64,000 nucleotides of DNA from Phytophthora sp. 'mugwort' (GCA_033558025.1 JAUCEF010000008.1:3162001-3226000), one strand, 5' to 3'; counted from the first letter of the stretch, positions 1-11,696 are shown. Translations and numbers: made by a program. The notes: a model not told the origin generated them from the letters alone.

Positions 1-619
1 TATAACCAGGCATGCCTCCAGGTTGCAGCGGTAGGCCAAGGCCCTGATCCAGAGCTGCAGGAGGCCATCTGGTGGAGGCAATGCAGTCTCGCCGGCCAAG
101 GCCAGCGACGCAAGGCAGAAAAGTGCAGGTCAAATGATATGGTTAGACGATACTAAGACCTCGTGGGAACCAACGAAAGCAATTTTGGATGACCTACGCA
201 TCCGTTTGTAGCGGAGGGCCCAACTGACGAGTCCGTGCGTATGTCGGACGCTGTACGAGCAACACGCTCCCACCAGCTCCACCCCCTACCCCGAAGATAA
301 AGAAGACCCCCAGGAAGGTAAAACGAAGCCAAAGCAGTTTTCGCGAATGACGGCCTAGCGACAAATACGATCACCGCAAAATGGATATTAGGTATGGTGT
401 ACCCTAAACAGAATAGCCCCCCCCCCACCTCCCCCCTCCTCCCGGGCAGGAATAACAGCTGGTGGACGGCAACGGCAGCTATCCGCCCCCTAGACCATTG
501 TGAAACCACGTGTAGAGCTGGGGGAGGTCTAGCATAGGAAGGGCGTAAGTCGGTAAATATATACTCAGACTGAATTACTGAGAGAATCGATCACTGAACA
601 GATCTTTTACAGATTGTGC
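1..619. other. No supported gene; C/G homopolymers
   Basis: Nothing can be assigned firmly. A minus-strand open frame at 153-509 has no motif I recognise. The stretch lies downstream, in transcription sense, of the piggyBac remnant and may hold its degraded C-terminal part, but I could not align it. A run of about ten C lies near 417-426. Confidence 0.5.
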
Positions 620-2406
620 TGTGCGCCCAAATAGACTTCGATTCTGTAGGATACAGAACATCATACAGAATATGTCAGTCGCTAGTAAGCATATTCTGTA
701 GGAACAAAAAAGCTTATTATGTAGCATCTAGAATAACGAGGATTACCTGGAGCAGTATCCGAAATCCGCATAGCAAGTCATTTACACCTTTGTGCCGCAG
801 CGGCTTACCTTATTATACACACGGATACCTTGCTCCGGTTTGAAGTCGATCTCTCGTGAAACTGATGCGTGGTCCCAGATGATAACCCCCCCCCTCTACG
901 AAATGTCATCTCTAGAGCCTGTAGTACGGGTCGCATCTTCCATGATTTGTCTTCCGTTGATTCACCGACAGCATTGCACTAAAAATGAAGATACCTCGTG
1001 ATTGCTTGGAACTGATTACGCGTCATGAACCGATTGAAGGTTCCGCGCGGAATCGCGCCGTCTTCGTCGGTTTGCCAGTGCTTGTCCAGACCACCTGTGT
1101 GACTGCAGAGCGAACGAGCTATCAGAAGCCCCACGGCATGGAAAATTTTCGTGAGCTTTTGGTTTTCGTCAACTTCGCCAGCAACTCCTCCCGCAGTTGC
1201 ACCGTTTTGCGTGGGCCTTCGCTTGTGCATCAAGCTGCCTGGCAAGTTGTTTCTCCACGTCGCTTGAGATGCATTCCACGTGATATAGCTAGATCTCGTC
1301 GGCTATTCGAAACCATATCATCTTCAGGAAGAAAGTAAAAGAACATACCCAGGGACGAGTGGGCATACGCCGCAGTAGATTGAGTATGACCGTAATCTCC
1401 GTCGTACATATCGCTGGCTCCATCACTTGTAGGTTGCCTAAAATCAGAATCGTACAGAATAATACCAGACACCATCAGCAATAGCGCTTTATACAGTACA
1501 ATGCACCAAAGACTACAAAATTGCCGGAGTACAGTCACATCTATTCCTTATTGTACAGACTTGCTTGAATGGTGTTCGTCGTGCACATTCCATTCAGACG
1601 CTCCCATCTCACGCATCGCATCGTCGTGTTGCTTAAATAGATTGAACGCATCCTCAATGTCGCTATTCGACTGCACTTCACTTCTCGGAGGAATCCACCA
1701 GAACCAGGGGAGCTTTCGCCGCATCGCTCACCGACTCATCTTCATCATCAGCTTGAACTGCATATCCACTGAGGTTCGCGCCATCTGCGCCAACAGGGTT
1801 AAATAATTGCTGGCGTGCATGGCGTCAATGCATTGATCGCAAACACATTCATCGAGTCCCCGCCCAGCAGTTTTTCTAGCGGTCCCTTCGCCAAGCTCCT
1901 CCTCTTTTTCTTCCTCTGATGCGATGGCGAGCGATGGTGAGGGCATCGTGCTTCCGGCGTCTCGTCGTCGGGCGTGGCCGCCTCCGGCATGTAGTGTCAA
2001 CGGGCGTCTCGATCGTACGTGTCTCGGTCGTGGGCGTCTCAGGGGCAGCGGGCATATTGGAGACAGCGGGCTCCTTGGCGGAAGCAGCCACAGCGGTTGC
2101 AGGAGGGGGGGGGGAGCAGGCTGGAAATCTCGATCAGGCCGACCTTGCGCCCAAATTACATCACTTCTTCTCCCTGATAGCACAGCATCGTTAATAGAGT
2201 GGCATACAAAGCGTTCATATCCCCCCCCCCCCCCCAACGTACCAACAAAAATAATTGCCTTGACGTGACGCGTCAAGCCGCCCTTTCTCGCCTGGCTTCA
2301 CATAGCGATGATGGCGACACATTCCAACATGTAAGCGGGCCTTCCATCCTACAGCCCTCAACTTGCGCCAGAATTGCGCAAAAGTCTTCTTGCCTGGTCC
2401 GTTCAT
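620..2406 (-). pseudogene. piggyBac-type transposase remnant (DDE_Tnp_1_7)
   Basis: Read on the minus strand, pieces of one piggyBac-like transposase appear in order but in different frames. An N-terminal piece at 2406-2215 has FWRKLRAVGW and RYVKPG. An acidic piece lies near 1760-1560 (FNLFKQHDDAMREMG). A piece at 1450-1290 has AAYAHSSLGMFFYFLP. The best piece, at 1245-979, has LIARSLCSHTGGLDKHW followed by GTFNRFMTRNQF. Near 945-880 there is DKSWKMRPVLQALE and near 800-740 MTCYADFGYCSR. Stops and frame changes separate them, so no intact protein can be made. Poly-C runs at 2221-2235 (15 C) and near 885 fall inside the remnant. The order and spacing match the family, so this is one decayed copy. 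Terminal repeats and TTAA target sites were not found. Confidence 0.75.
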
Positions 2407-4860
2407 CGTTTTCTGGTTTCCAAAATGAACGGTGGTGAGGAGGTGAGCCGCAGACCCCTCGCAGGTTTATATCGTATTTTCTCATAACACCTAAATGCCC
2501 TGTCTATTTTCCCTCATGAATCCACTATGAAAGAAAACCCTAATATGTGTCTATACGAAAAGCTATATGCGGCATTTTCGTATTTTGGCAATCCACCTGA
2601 ATATAATGTCCTGTCGTATCCCATATTCTGTTAATACAGAACACTGCCTTACGAGGGTTAATATTAATATTTCTCTGTGCTGTGTTGTCGTACCGGCATG
2701 TACCGATGTGACCATCGCAGTGGAACCGATGCGGCATCAGTATACCGGTCTGACCATTCCGTGGACCAATATGACGTCGGTATATCAGTGTGACTATTCT
2801 GTCATGTTGGCACATCCAAAGCTTTCTTTGCAAATGGAAGTTTGTTGTTGTACTTTGATACTACTTAAACTACATGTCTGAAGTGTCTGTGGGCTCTTTT
2901 GTCTTTGCCTTTAGCAAACCTAGAAGTTCGTTATAATACGTCACTAAAAACTTACCGCGTAGGCTGATCGCGGAAATTGGTTGATGTACCCCCACAGCCC
3001 AACACGTGTAGTGCTGGACAGTTATGTTTTCTCTCTGCATATAATTGGGCGAAGCCCCATTACTGTGAGCTCGATGAAGAGTTTCTGCGTCCCTCGCTAT
3101 ACTTGCTAATCTTCGAACAACTCCCGATCTTTGCCTTAGTTTGGTTTCCCAAAGCTGGACAGGGATTAGGACGAGTCGTTAAACAGAGGACCTGTAGTGT
3201 TGTCTGGGGTTTTACCTTGGTTTCTCCGCAGCTGGACTCGAGCTGAGGTAACTTCACCCCCATGTGGTTGTCAGCTACTGAGCTGGCAAGCAATGGGTGA
3301 AAATTTAGAACGCTATACCCAAGTGGATGCTTGGGGTTTCCGCAGTCACCTGGACAGCCAGTGGCTTTGGTGAGCTGTATGACGATTTAGTGTTGCCAAC
3401 TGCATATTTCCCTTTCTGTGATAACATTCATGTCCACTGCCTAGTCGCTCCGGTCGAGCGGCTAGCAGCCCTTGGGTGACGACGAGCTGGTTAGCACCAG
3501 ACTCACGCCCTTCCTCACTTCTCAATCTGCCGAGTCGGATTTACATCAATACATTCGGCTACTACTTCCGTGCGGGTTGGCTCCTGCATTGCCGTGTGTT
3601 CAAGTTTTGCTTCAAATTACCCGGGCTACACTACAGGATCTGGGACCTGCGATCGGCCGTGGTGTCGCGGGTGGGTATGCTTTAAAGACATTTACCGATA
3701 AGGTTTTGATTCGTACTTGATTTCTACTATGAGCGTTCTTAGCTCAAAGAGTCATTAAACACCCCCCTCTCCATCTGGGATAAGAAGTATATATAGGGTT
3801 AGCAAGGCTGTACGCTGAAGGATTCGCCATTATTCGTGGGGCTAAGCTGGGGTAAGGTCGTAAGGATGGTTGTAACGGCAGATGTATGAATATACATACA
3901 ACGTACTGTAAAACCCCGCCGCGATGACGAACAACTTTCACGTTGATGTCCTTGGTCACGGAATTCGATTCTCGTGTTGCGATGGTGATAAAGGAAACAA
4001 CAGTCTCATTCATGTTGTAAATGTTCGAGTTCTGGTACTCTAGGAGACCCGTGCCGCTAGACGCTCTAGACGCTCTTCATATGGCGGGGGGCGAGTTCTT
4101 GATGCGCTCTGCACACTATGGACAGCCCCTTTCCAACAACATTTGGTGGACATCTAGTATATTTATATATCTGCATGTATAATGTGAGGAGAAATTTCAG
4201 TAGGGTCAACATACCAAGCATGGATATGAACTGCCCTAGCGAATCAACTGCATGTACCGGTATGTATTTAATTTTAAAATAACAGAGCTACAATGTCTCT
4301 ACGTCCAAGATTAACATGTACAGTATACAGTAATCACCATCGGTAATCTTCAAGTTCCGACGTCACAGAAATACATACGAACCCCAAGCATCTGGTATGG
4401 AGAAAAACATCAAGCCATGGCTGTTACTAGTATTTGACACTGCATCATCCGGTACTAGTAATGCTTACAGGGAATTCGCATCCAATGTATGCAGACTGAA
4501 GTCGACGTTCCTAAGATTCCGTTGTAATTCGCTGCAACGCATGTGCTCGGCATCCTCTTCGATCTTGTGAGCGAACACCGTATACCTTGAAGAAATTATA
4601 ATGACTCTACGAAAACCATCCTCAGTTCCATCCGGTCGCGTAAAACTATGCCCGTCTCAGCTCTGTTTGAGACGATTCATCCTGCTAATCAGTATCAAAA
4701 TGACGCTGCATGACGTGATACCGTACCATCATCTGCACCGGTAATCGTGAATAGGAGCGGACCATTTCGTATCTATCTGTGTGCGGCATGGATGCTCACG
4801 TTTCTGCTTCGTGAGCACTTTCCTCCTCCTCATTCCTCATTTGACTCGGCCAGTCACAAG
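2407..4860. other. Gene-poor stretch
   Basis: I see no gene here apart from a degenerate minisatellite (2709-2803). Open frames at 2977-3246 and 3472-3720 lack recognisable domains and codon structure. Between 3130 and 3360 the phrase GGTTTC...GCTGGAC recurs three times in degenerate form. The last 100 bases form the promoter of the GH54 gene. Confidence 0.5.
2709..2803. repeat. Degenerate minisatellite, unit about 41 bp
   Basis: About 2.4 diverged copies of a roughly 41-bp unit follow each other. Each begins TGACCAT or TGACTAT and contains CCGTGGACC or CAGTGGAACC, then a GATG/TATG core and a CAGTATACCGGT-like end. The copies are imperfect (around 65-70 percent by eye), so this is an old array outside any gene. 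Confidence 0.5.
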
Positions 4861-4863
4861 TCA

Positions 4864-4871
4864 CTCATTTC
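4864..4871 (+). promoter_or_regulatory. Oomycete initiator (Inr) of GH54 gene
   Basis: CTCATTTC fits the oomycete initiator consensus YTCANTYY exactly and lies 15 bases before the ATG at 4887, a usual distance for short oomycete 5' leaders. Two further TCATT words occur just upstream (4838-4850), so start-site choice could be loose. Confidence 0.5.
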
Positions 4872-4886
4872 GAACACTATCGTACA

Positions 4887-6176
4887 ATGTTGCGCGGTCT
4901 TCCTCTGTTCGCTGCTATCCTGCTTGGAGCTGTTAACGCCGGTCCCTGCGATCTCTACGACGCTGCCAAGACGCCTTGCGTCGCTGCTCACAGCACTGTT
5001 CGAGCCCTGTACGATAACTTCAGCGATGCACTCTACCAAGTCAAGCGCGGGTCAGACCAAAAGACGCTCGACATCAAGCCTCGAACTGCTGGTGGCATCG
5101 CAGACGCTGCTTCTCATGACGCTTTCTGTAAGGGTGCAGACTGCGTCATCTCCATCATCTACGACCAGTCCGACAAGAAAAACCACTTGACATCAGCTCC
5201 TGGAGGTGGAGCCAAGAAGACGCCTGACGACCCGGCCAAAGCCGATCGTCTCCCAATCATGATCAACGGTCAGAAGGCTTACGGTGTGTGGATTGACTCC
5301 GGCATGGGCTATCGTAACAACAATACCACCGGAGTCGCCACTGGGGACGATGCTGAGGCCATGTACATGATTGCCGACGGTACCCACTACAACGGCGGAT
5401 GCTGCTTTGACTACGGAAACGCTGAGACTACCAACATGGACGATGGGCCAGCGACCATGGAGGCGATTTACATTGGTAACATTCGTGTATGGGGTTCTGG
5501 TGAAGGTACCGGTCCATGGATCATGGCTGACCTAGAGGAAGGTCTCTTTGGGTGTGAGAATGCAAAGTATTGTCCGAATACCCCAACGGTAAAGCACCCG
5601 TTCCTGGTTGCCATGCTTAAGGGTCGATCGGGAGGGACTTTTGCGATCAAGCAGGGCAACGCCGAGTCTGGTAAACTACAGACTACGTACGACGGCGCTC
5701 GCCCAAAAGGCTACACGGTCATGAAGAAACAGGGTGCTATCATTCTGGGTATTGGGGGTGATAACAGTAATGGCGCTGTTGGCAGCTTCTACGAAGGCGT
5801 GATGGTGAGTGGTGACCCGGCAAACGATGTTGACGATAAGGTCCAGGAGAACATTGTGGCGGCTGGTTATGGTAGCAAGACGGTTTCTGCTAACACCGCT
5901 ACCTACCGGAATTCGACCAGTTCTGCGGGTCCTACCAGTCCTGCAGCCGCTTCAGCTCCTGTTAACGTCGACGAACCCACGACTGCAATCAATCCTAGCG
6001 TGCCGACTCCCGATGTTCCGAGTGCAAGTGCTACGGATACCTCGACAGATGATATGCCGACTCCCAATGCTCCGAGCGCGGGTGCTACGGGTACCTCGAC
6101 AGATGATATGCCGACTCCCAATGCTCAGAGCGCGGGTGCTACGGGTACTCACCAAAAATGCAAGGGTAGAGTCTAA
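4887..6176 (+). CDS. Secreted alpha-L-arabinofuranosidase, GH54, no CBM42
   Basis: A single-exon gene of 429 aa. Residues 1-18 are a signal peptide (MLRGLPLFAAILLGAVNA) with cleavage before GPCDLYDA. Residues 19 to about 330 follow the GH54 (AbfB) catalytic domain closely: GPCDLYDA, TPCVAAHSTVRALY, AGGIADAA, IIYDQS, GGCCFDYGNAE, MEAIYIGN, WIMADLEEGLF (about 210) and GIGGDNSNG (about 288). The last two hold the acidic residues expected of the catalytic pair. The enzyme should release arabinose from arabinan or arabinoxylan side chains outside the cell. Fungal AbfB proteins carry a C-terminal arabinose-binding CBM42. Here it is replaced by a Ser/Thr/Pro-rich tail of about 95 residues ending in 18-residue repeats, probably an O-glycosylated stalk. 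The start is fixed by the signal peptide and by the initiator 15 bases upstream. The overlapping frame at 4747-5190 is a shadow. Confidence 0.93.
   Translation: MLRGLPLFAAILLGAVNAGPCDLYDAAKTPCVAAHSTVRALYDNFSDALYQVKRGSDQKTLDIKPRTAGGIADAASHDAFCKGADCVISIIYDQSDKKNHLTSAPGGGAKKTPDDPAKADRLPIMINGQKAYGVWIDSGMGYRNNNTTGVATGDDAEAMYMIADGTHYNGGCCFDYGNAETTNMDDGPATMEAIYIGNIRVWGSGEGTGPWIMADLEEGLFGCENAKYCPNTPTVKHPFLVAMLKGRSGGTFAIKQGNAESGKLQTTYDGARPKGYTVMKKQGAIILGIGGDNSNGAVGSFYEGVMVSGDPANDVDDKVQENIVAAGYGSKTVSANTATYRNSTSSAGPTSPAAASAPVNVDEPTTAINPSVPTPDVPSASATDTSTDDMPTPNAPSAGATGTSTDDMPTPNAQSAGATGTHQKCKGRV
6000..6149 (+). repeat. 54-bp coding tandem repeat in GH54 tail
   Basis: Two full 54-bp units (6000-6053, 6054-6107) and a third partial unit (6108-6149) encode PTPNAPSAGATGTSTDD-like 18-mers. 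Copies 2 and 3 differ by very few bases (Pro to Gln near the middle), while copy 1 is more diverged. This suggests recent expansion, and copy number may vary between isolates. Confidence 0.85.
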
Positions 6177-6426
6177 ATAGCTCGCAGCGAAAAGAGCCAA
6201 GGTTTCGTCCGTCCAGAGATGGAAGATTTCCTGCGTAGTGAGTGATGTTTTCTTCTTTTTTAGTTTGTGAGCACTTTAGTCTACTCGCATAAATTTGATG
6301 TAATTTGTCTTTTTTCTATTCGCAATTGTCGGAAAGTTCGACGGTGATTGATATGGAGAATATGTCTTTTGACGAGAAAAGATGACAAGGATTCTTCGCC
6401 ACGACCGAGTTGTGGTAGTCAGTCTC

Positions 6427-7477
6427 ATGGCGGAATCGAGAGAGATCAAATTCGAGGGGATCACTGCTTTGAGGTCGTCGCCAGCTTCGTCCTGTCGCTA
6501 CGCCATCGCTCTTGAAGACGACAAAATGAGGTTGTGGATGGAGAATACCACGAGCAAAAAGCCATGGTACGGACTAATTACTACTGTCAGCTTGACCACA
6601 CGGGATATTTTTACCTGTATTCCTATGCTTTGTAGGCTCAAGAGCGACATCGATAAATCCGACTACGTGACGCCGGATAATGCTATTCCGGGTGCTTCTG
6701 CTGCGGACTATCTTCAGGCACGTCATTGTGTCTACTCATCCGGATTCAGCGACTAACCCGCTGTATATGGATATGTTGCAGTGCTTCCGCTCTGGACGAG
6801 GCTAGCGAGTTTCAACGCCAGCTGACGTGATGATGATGTGCTCGAACTCAAATTGAGTATCAATCTCCGTGTTTTCCATTCGTCGTGGAAGGCAAATTTC
6901 ACCTTTGAGCTGGATGGATCCTGTTGCTCTTAGAGCGCATTGATATTTTGGAGTCCAAGTTGCGTGACCAAGAGAACAAATTGAAACAGATTGACATGTT
7001 CGAGTCGAAATTGAGCGAGCGACTCGACCAGCTGGAGAAGCTCCAGATTGTAGACGACATAGTCTGTGCAGTTGCTGAGTTCGAGGCATCGCAGACAAAC
7101 GACGCCAGCTTGGCATTACGCTGGACTGGAAATGGATCATGCGATTTCGTCAATAATTGTAACGGCGAGGTGGCAACGTTCTGTCGCACGAGGCTGTACC
7201 TCATTGCGGCTGTTGTAAAGGCTGTGCCGGATGAAGATGACATTTCCGAAGAAAGCAACGACTTGATGACAATGAAGACGATTGTGACAGTGACGATGAT
7301 GATTACTATGCCAATCTGCTGAAAAACGGCAAATGCATTCAAATCGACTATTTATCGTATGGGTGCCCTTTTGCTTCGCTATTGACAACGTCGCGCTTTG
7401 AAGGTGGGGACGAATTGGTGGTGAAATCCACTTGCACGCTTACAGGCGTCGCGAAGCGTTATATTCAACGAATGTGA
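6427..7477 (+). pseudogene. Coiled-coil plus C1q/TNF-like jelly-roll protein, frameshifted
   Basis: Segments in all three frames line up as one protein. 6427-6720: MAESREIKFEGITAL, then WMENTTSKKPWYG and NAIPGASAADYLQ. 6790-6825: ALDEASEFQRQ. 6835-6890: LKLSINLRVFHSSWKANFTF. 6924-7080: a coiled coil (ERIDILESKLRDQ...). 7115-7230: LRWTGNGSCDFV...TRLYLIAAVV. 7265-7477: an acidic run, then LLKNGKCIQ and GDELVVKSTCTLTG up to TGA at 7475. The last two look like the beta-strand pattern of C1q/TNF-type jelly rolls. I recall similar oomycete proteins of unknown function. Frame changes occur near 6785, 6830, 6895 and 7263. One could be an intron: 6722-6781 has GT, an AG end and a GACTAAC branch-like site. 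The others cannot be introns, so the copy is dead. The family name is my inference. Confidence 0.55.
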
Positions 7478-10042
7478 AACTGAAGCAGGAGCGTGGCCTC
7501 TACTGCAACTGCCTGCAGTGCATTTGCGATACGTAAGTTCATTTTAGCCAGCGAAAAAAAAGCCGTAAGCTATGCGATCAACAAGAATACGTTTGGTCTT
7601 TTTGCTCCTCTCTTTTAAGTACAGATCCCCACAGCTAGTAAATTGGCGAGGGGGAACTGTATGCAGTATGTCGTGAAGACCTCAGACCGATTGACGCACG
7701 AAATAGAAAACCATCTCTCATACAGAGGCTACTACTGGTGTCCCAAAACAAGTTGAGAACTTCAAGCTCAGCGCTCTCACTTCGGAGTTTTGCATAAGAA
7801 AGGCATTTCATAAAGCATAAATAATGCGGGCAGAATAACGCAAAGGGACATATGTCAATCGATTATAAGGACTGATACGCTACCGTACTGAGCACGGGAA
7901 GAAGTGTTAAGCCTTAAGATTTTGCATCGGAGAATTCCAAAAGTATAATTTATTTTTTTCCAGCATGATACCTCGCTATGCAGATAGATTAATATCATCC
8001 TTGCTGTCGTCAGGTCGTTGCCCGTCTTGTTTCTAGACTGCGCAAGCTCAGTTCCCGACACCAATATGTACAACTCTCAACCATCAGGTCAATTGCAATA
8101 CGCAATGCAAACAAACATACCACTAGGGGTGTCAGAACGCGGGAACCCGCGTGCATATTACATGTGATGTCGCCGTCAAATAACATAAAATTTCTCACCC
8201 AAATAGCACTTCAAAGTACTATTTACCCCCTGCGCGAGGCGCTGGGTCGTGCGCAGTGCTCAGGAATGCACGTATGGGTTCCGACATTTTTACTCTTTTC
8301 TAAGTGTACAATTAAGCTGGAACTAGCTCCAGATCACACACCTCGCTTTTTGGAGATGAAAATTCAGCGTGTTCTGGTCGTGTGCTCTGACGGATCAATC
8401 GCGTACAAAGCGTAACATGTCTTCACTTCTTGCACACCGGGCTGGTCCGTGTCGCCCAGTTTCAACACGGTCAATGGCTTTCGGAGACCAACTGATGTCT
8501 CTGACGACGGCCACCGCCTATTTTTATTCCTTTATGTTTATGCTCAAAGACTGCTCTGTCGAACTCGCACAGTTAGCACTACTTTCTCACTTAGCCACTA
8601 GGGTTTACGCCCACTGGCGCCTACCATCATTTCAAGCATTTAGCAAACTCATCGACACACTTGCTCCTGTCCTTCTGTTCCTGCTGCAGTGACTCCGCTT
8701 GTCCTACGTCGACTACTGAGTCAGCCCGTCGGCCAACTTCTCGTCCTAGCTGCGGTCTCGCTCAATACCGAAGACTCGAGCGACTCTCGCTCTCGTCCCT
8801 TCGACTCTACGTCGGCCTTCTGTTCCTCGTGGAGCTCGGTCAGCTCCCGACCTCGCCCCTTCGTCCTAGCTTCGCCTTCTGTTGCTTCGCTCTTCTTCTT
8901 CTTCTGTTGCTGCTTCGCTCTTTCTCTTCTCCTTGCCACGGCAAATTCGGTTGTGGCTGTAGACCTTTCCCGTCCACTGTCACGTTTCGTATCTATTCGG
9001 AGGAGGCGACCCTTCGCCTTAGATATCGCCCCGGTGCGAACTTCTACAACAGTCGGGCTTGCACATCGTCAGCCTTCCTAGCGACTTCTGAGCCGTCCAT
9101 CTGTCACCACTTTGTTCGTCGGGCTGACGCCCACCTGCCTGCTGCTGCCGTTGTCTTCCAGGCGCTCGGGCATTCACTTCGCTTGCCGTGCGTCTGTCAG
9201 TCACGTCGTCTTCCTGCTGTTCGCCGGCAAACCCGTTACAAAAGTACAAGGTGTGACACTTAACGCATTGTACTGGTTGACTTTAAACCTAGCGTCTCAT
9301 TTGCAAGCTAGCCGCAACAAAAAAACTACCTTCTGGTCTCACTTGTGGCCTCTCGGCAAGCATTACTAGCTACAAACATTTTACGACAGAACACAATGAT
9401 CTAAATCTCTATAAGATGCCATCATGAAGAACACCTATTAGTAGCACTGAGTGAAGCGACAATCAATGAATTTCGGGATAGGAGCACGTGAATACGAAGA
9501 ACCCGAAAAAGTAGGTGTTTGCACAAAAATACATTTTGGTAAATACCCGCTTCAGAACCCTATTTTCTTGAAACAGCTGACATTTAGAAAATAAGTACCG
9601 TCTCGACACACGATTTTGGTAGGTTACGAGATTTTTGTAGAGGCCAAGGAGTCGTTGACTTTGAAGTCACCCGAACGGCGGCGTACTTTCAAGAGCAAAG
9701 GGTAGTTTCCGCTCTCCCAACCCAGAGCCCTGCCTGTTCCCCCGATGTCCTCCAAACGTCCATACTGTGATGACCAGCATCGACAGACCGTCAGAAGTCC
9801 AAAAATGGTAAGCATCTTGTCCACACATGTGGACTAACAAAACGAGTGGTGATCTTCTGTAGAGCAAAGCTCATATGTACTGAGTGGTTGGACATGAACC
9901 GCATAGACACTTACCAGACTAGAATTCACTTCTTCGAGACTCGAGTGAACAGTGACTAGCTGCCTTGTCTTGATATGAAGCCGTCTATAATACAGGAGGG
10001 CAACCGGGCGGCTTGCATTAACTTGATTGGCTCCGACCCGAA
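7478..10042. other. Long stretch without a supported gene
   Basis: No coding region can be supported. 8690-9260 is strongly pyrimidine-rich on the plus strand, with imperfect 50-60 bp repeats (CCTTCTGTTCCTCG and CCTTCTGTTGCTTCG words near 8815 and 8873, and a CTTCTTCTTCTTC run). The long open frames there (8661-9263) come from this composition. It could be part of an old LTR or an untranslated region. 9480-10042 includes the ATG4 3' flank. Confidence 0.5.
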
Positions 10043-11696
10043 TCAAAGAAGTACGTAGTCATCTTCATCATCCACTCCAACTCCGGCTGTACCGCTACCG
10101 GCACTCGCAAGTTCGTCCTCGTTCATGTCGTCGCCTGAGAGGCAGTCAGCCATAAGCAGGTCACCCCCACTTGCTGCGTAGTCCGGTCGGTGAGCAGCAA
10201 CTGAGAACGGACACATACCGGCGTCAACTTTAACGTCATCGTGAAGAATACGTACGCGCCGCTCAAAGTCTTCGTAGTCGGCGCGGTTCTCGCACAAAAA
10301 GCCCAGCGCTAGCGATGGGTCAATGGTGGTTACATTCATCACCAGTGGGCGGGAGGAATGCACCGTCCGCAAATGTGTCTGCCATTTTCAATCGTCATAT
10401 AAACACATACAGAATACGTCAATTTACTGCATGCTAGAATAAAAAAATAACTCGTTAAGACAATGAACTCACCGCAGTAGGGAAGGCAGCATTGAGTTCT
10501 GGCGCAGGATGCACTTCGTGTGGGTCCAGAAGATGCAACTGATCCTGCTGTGTGCCCACAAAGTAAACGGAGTGACCCTTCTTCCCGCCAATAATGCCGA
10601 CACTTTGCGGGAACGCGAAGGTTTTCTCGATCGCTGGTACATAGCGTTCATTCACCTGGTCCAGTCCCAGCCTTAGCGGGATCAAAATCAGCAGCGCCGT
10701 CCTCCAGTCGCTCTTGTCCTCCGTGGTCGGTGGATGCAGTAGCGGGTCGAAAAACTCTGGCGCGTGACCATCCTCGGTCATTTTCTCCTTCACTTTCGTC
10801 TCCTCTGTCTCTTCGTCTTCAATATGTGAGACACAGAGTCTCGTCACATCGTCAGTGTACACGACGCCTTCTTGTGGCACGTACATGGCCAATTCCCCTC
10901 CAAATTCGCGACGGTGGAGGTTCACCAGGTCTCTCAGCACCTGCGCTGCCGTCGTAGGGCCGTACCACTCGCCGGGTAGCTTGTCGTACTGCAGCCCCAG
11001 CTTGACCATGTGGTGGATCGAGTAGCGGCACTCGACGTCTGGGGAGTCCGCAAACCATCGGAGCAATTGTACGTACTTTTCGGGCAGTCGGGCGCCAATC
11101 TCGGCCTCAAACAAGGCAGGAAGGCGCCAGTCGCGGCCTAGGAGACACCGCTGCAGCGCCTGACCCAGCAGCATCTGTGCTGAGCGCAGCATACAGCCCC
11201 AGCCGGCGTCGCTTGTGTATTCATAAGGTGTCATGGCTGGGAAGTCGCGCCTGTACGTGAACCAGAGGATGGCCTCGAAGCTCTTCTTGTACGCGTCAAA
11301 GTCAGCGGCAGCCACGTCGTCGTAGCGTCTGCCTAGCAGCCACACGGGAGCATTGAGCGCCGCCGAAGGCGCGACGTCTAGCGCCGAGATACCGTGCGCG
11401 AACTGCGCCATACGCCCCAGCAGACCTCCGCCCAGTTCCCACGCGGCCTGACCGAGCACGTCCCAGATGGCGCTGGGGTCCAGAGCTGTCGTCAGCGTGG
11501 AGGACACCGTCGCACAGGAGAGAGAGAGGAGAGACGGCGCGCTACACGACGAAGGTGCTCGCGGCGTCAACAGAGCGCTGGGACGAGAGAAAGAGAGATA
11601 TGCACGCGACGAGATGCAGCCGAGAAAGCTGCTCGAGGGTTCAATGTCGAGGAATAGGCGGTCGAAGAAAGCCGTCTGATAATCGATATTCGTCAT
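10043..11696 (-). CDS. ATG4: Autophagy cysteine protease ATG4 (peptidase C54), two exons
   Basis: Exon 1 is 11696-10473 and exon 2 is 10378-10043. The 94-nt intron (10472-10379) has GT at its start and CAG at its end and keeps the frame, giving 519 aa. ATG4 trims the C-terminus of Atg8 so it can be lipidated, and later removes the lipid, in the cytosol. The catalytic Cys is C168 in DAGWGCMLRS; the Asp/His pair is D391/H393 in LLDPHEV; GGKKGHSVYFVG precedes it. Exon 2 carries the C54 end (LGFLCENRADYEDFE, then CPFSVA) and an acidic tail ending EDDYVLL. That tail resembles the C-terminal Atg8-interacting (LIR) motif of animal ATG4B: aromatic-x-x-aliphatic after acids. Residues 1-95 are Ser/Pro-rich and not conserved. 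The gene diverges from the nucleoporin gene with its start only 155 bp from the likely start of that gene. Confidence 0.95.

Noticed and set aside
4747..5190. 147-aa ORF over the start of the GH54 gene
   Set aside because: Shadow frame; the real frame has a signal peptide and a full GH54 domain.
7440..7530. SET/MYND-like tail (RREALYS...GLYCNCLQCIC) in one frame
   Set aside because: The adjacent frame continues the upstream jelly-roll-like protein with GDELVVKSTCTLTG to a stop at 7477, a better and longer match. The Cys pattern is a chance frame.
8661..9263. 200-aa ORF rich in Ser/Leu/Arg
   Set aside because: Arises from pyrimidine-rich low-complexity DNA. Both strands are open there, with no domain.
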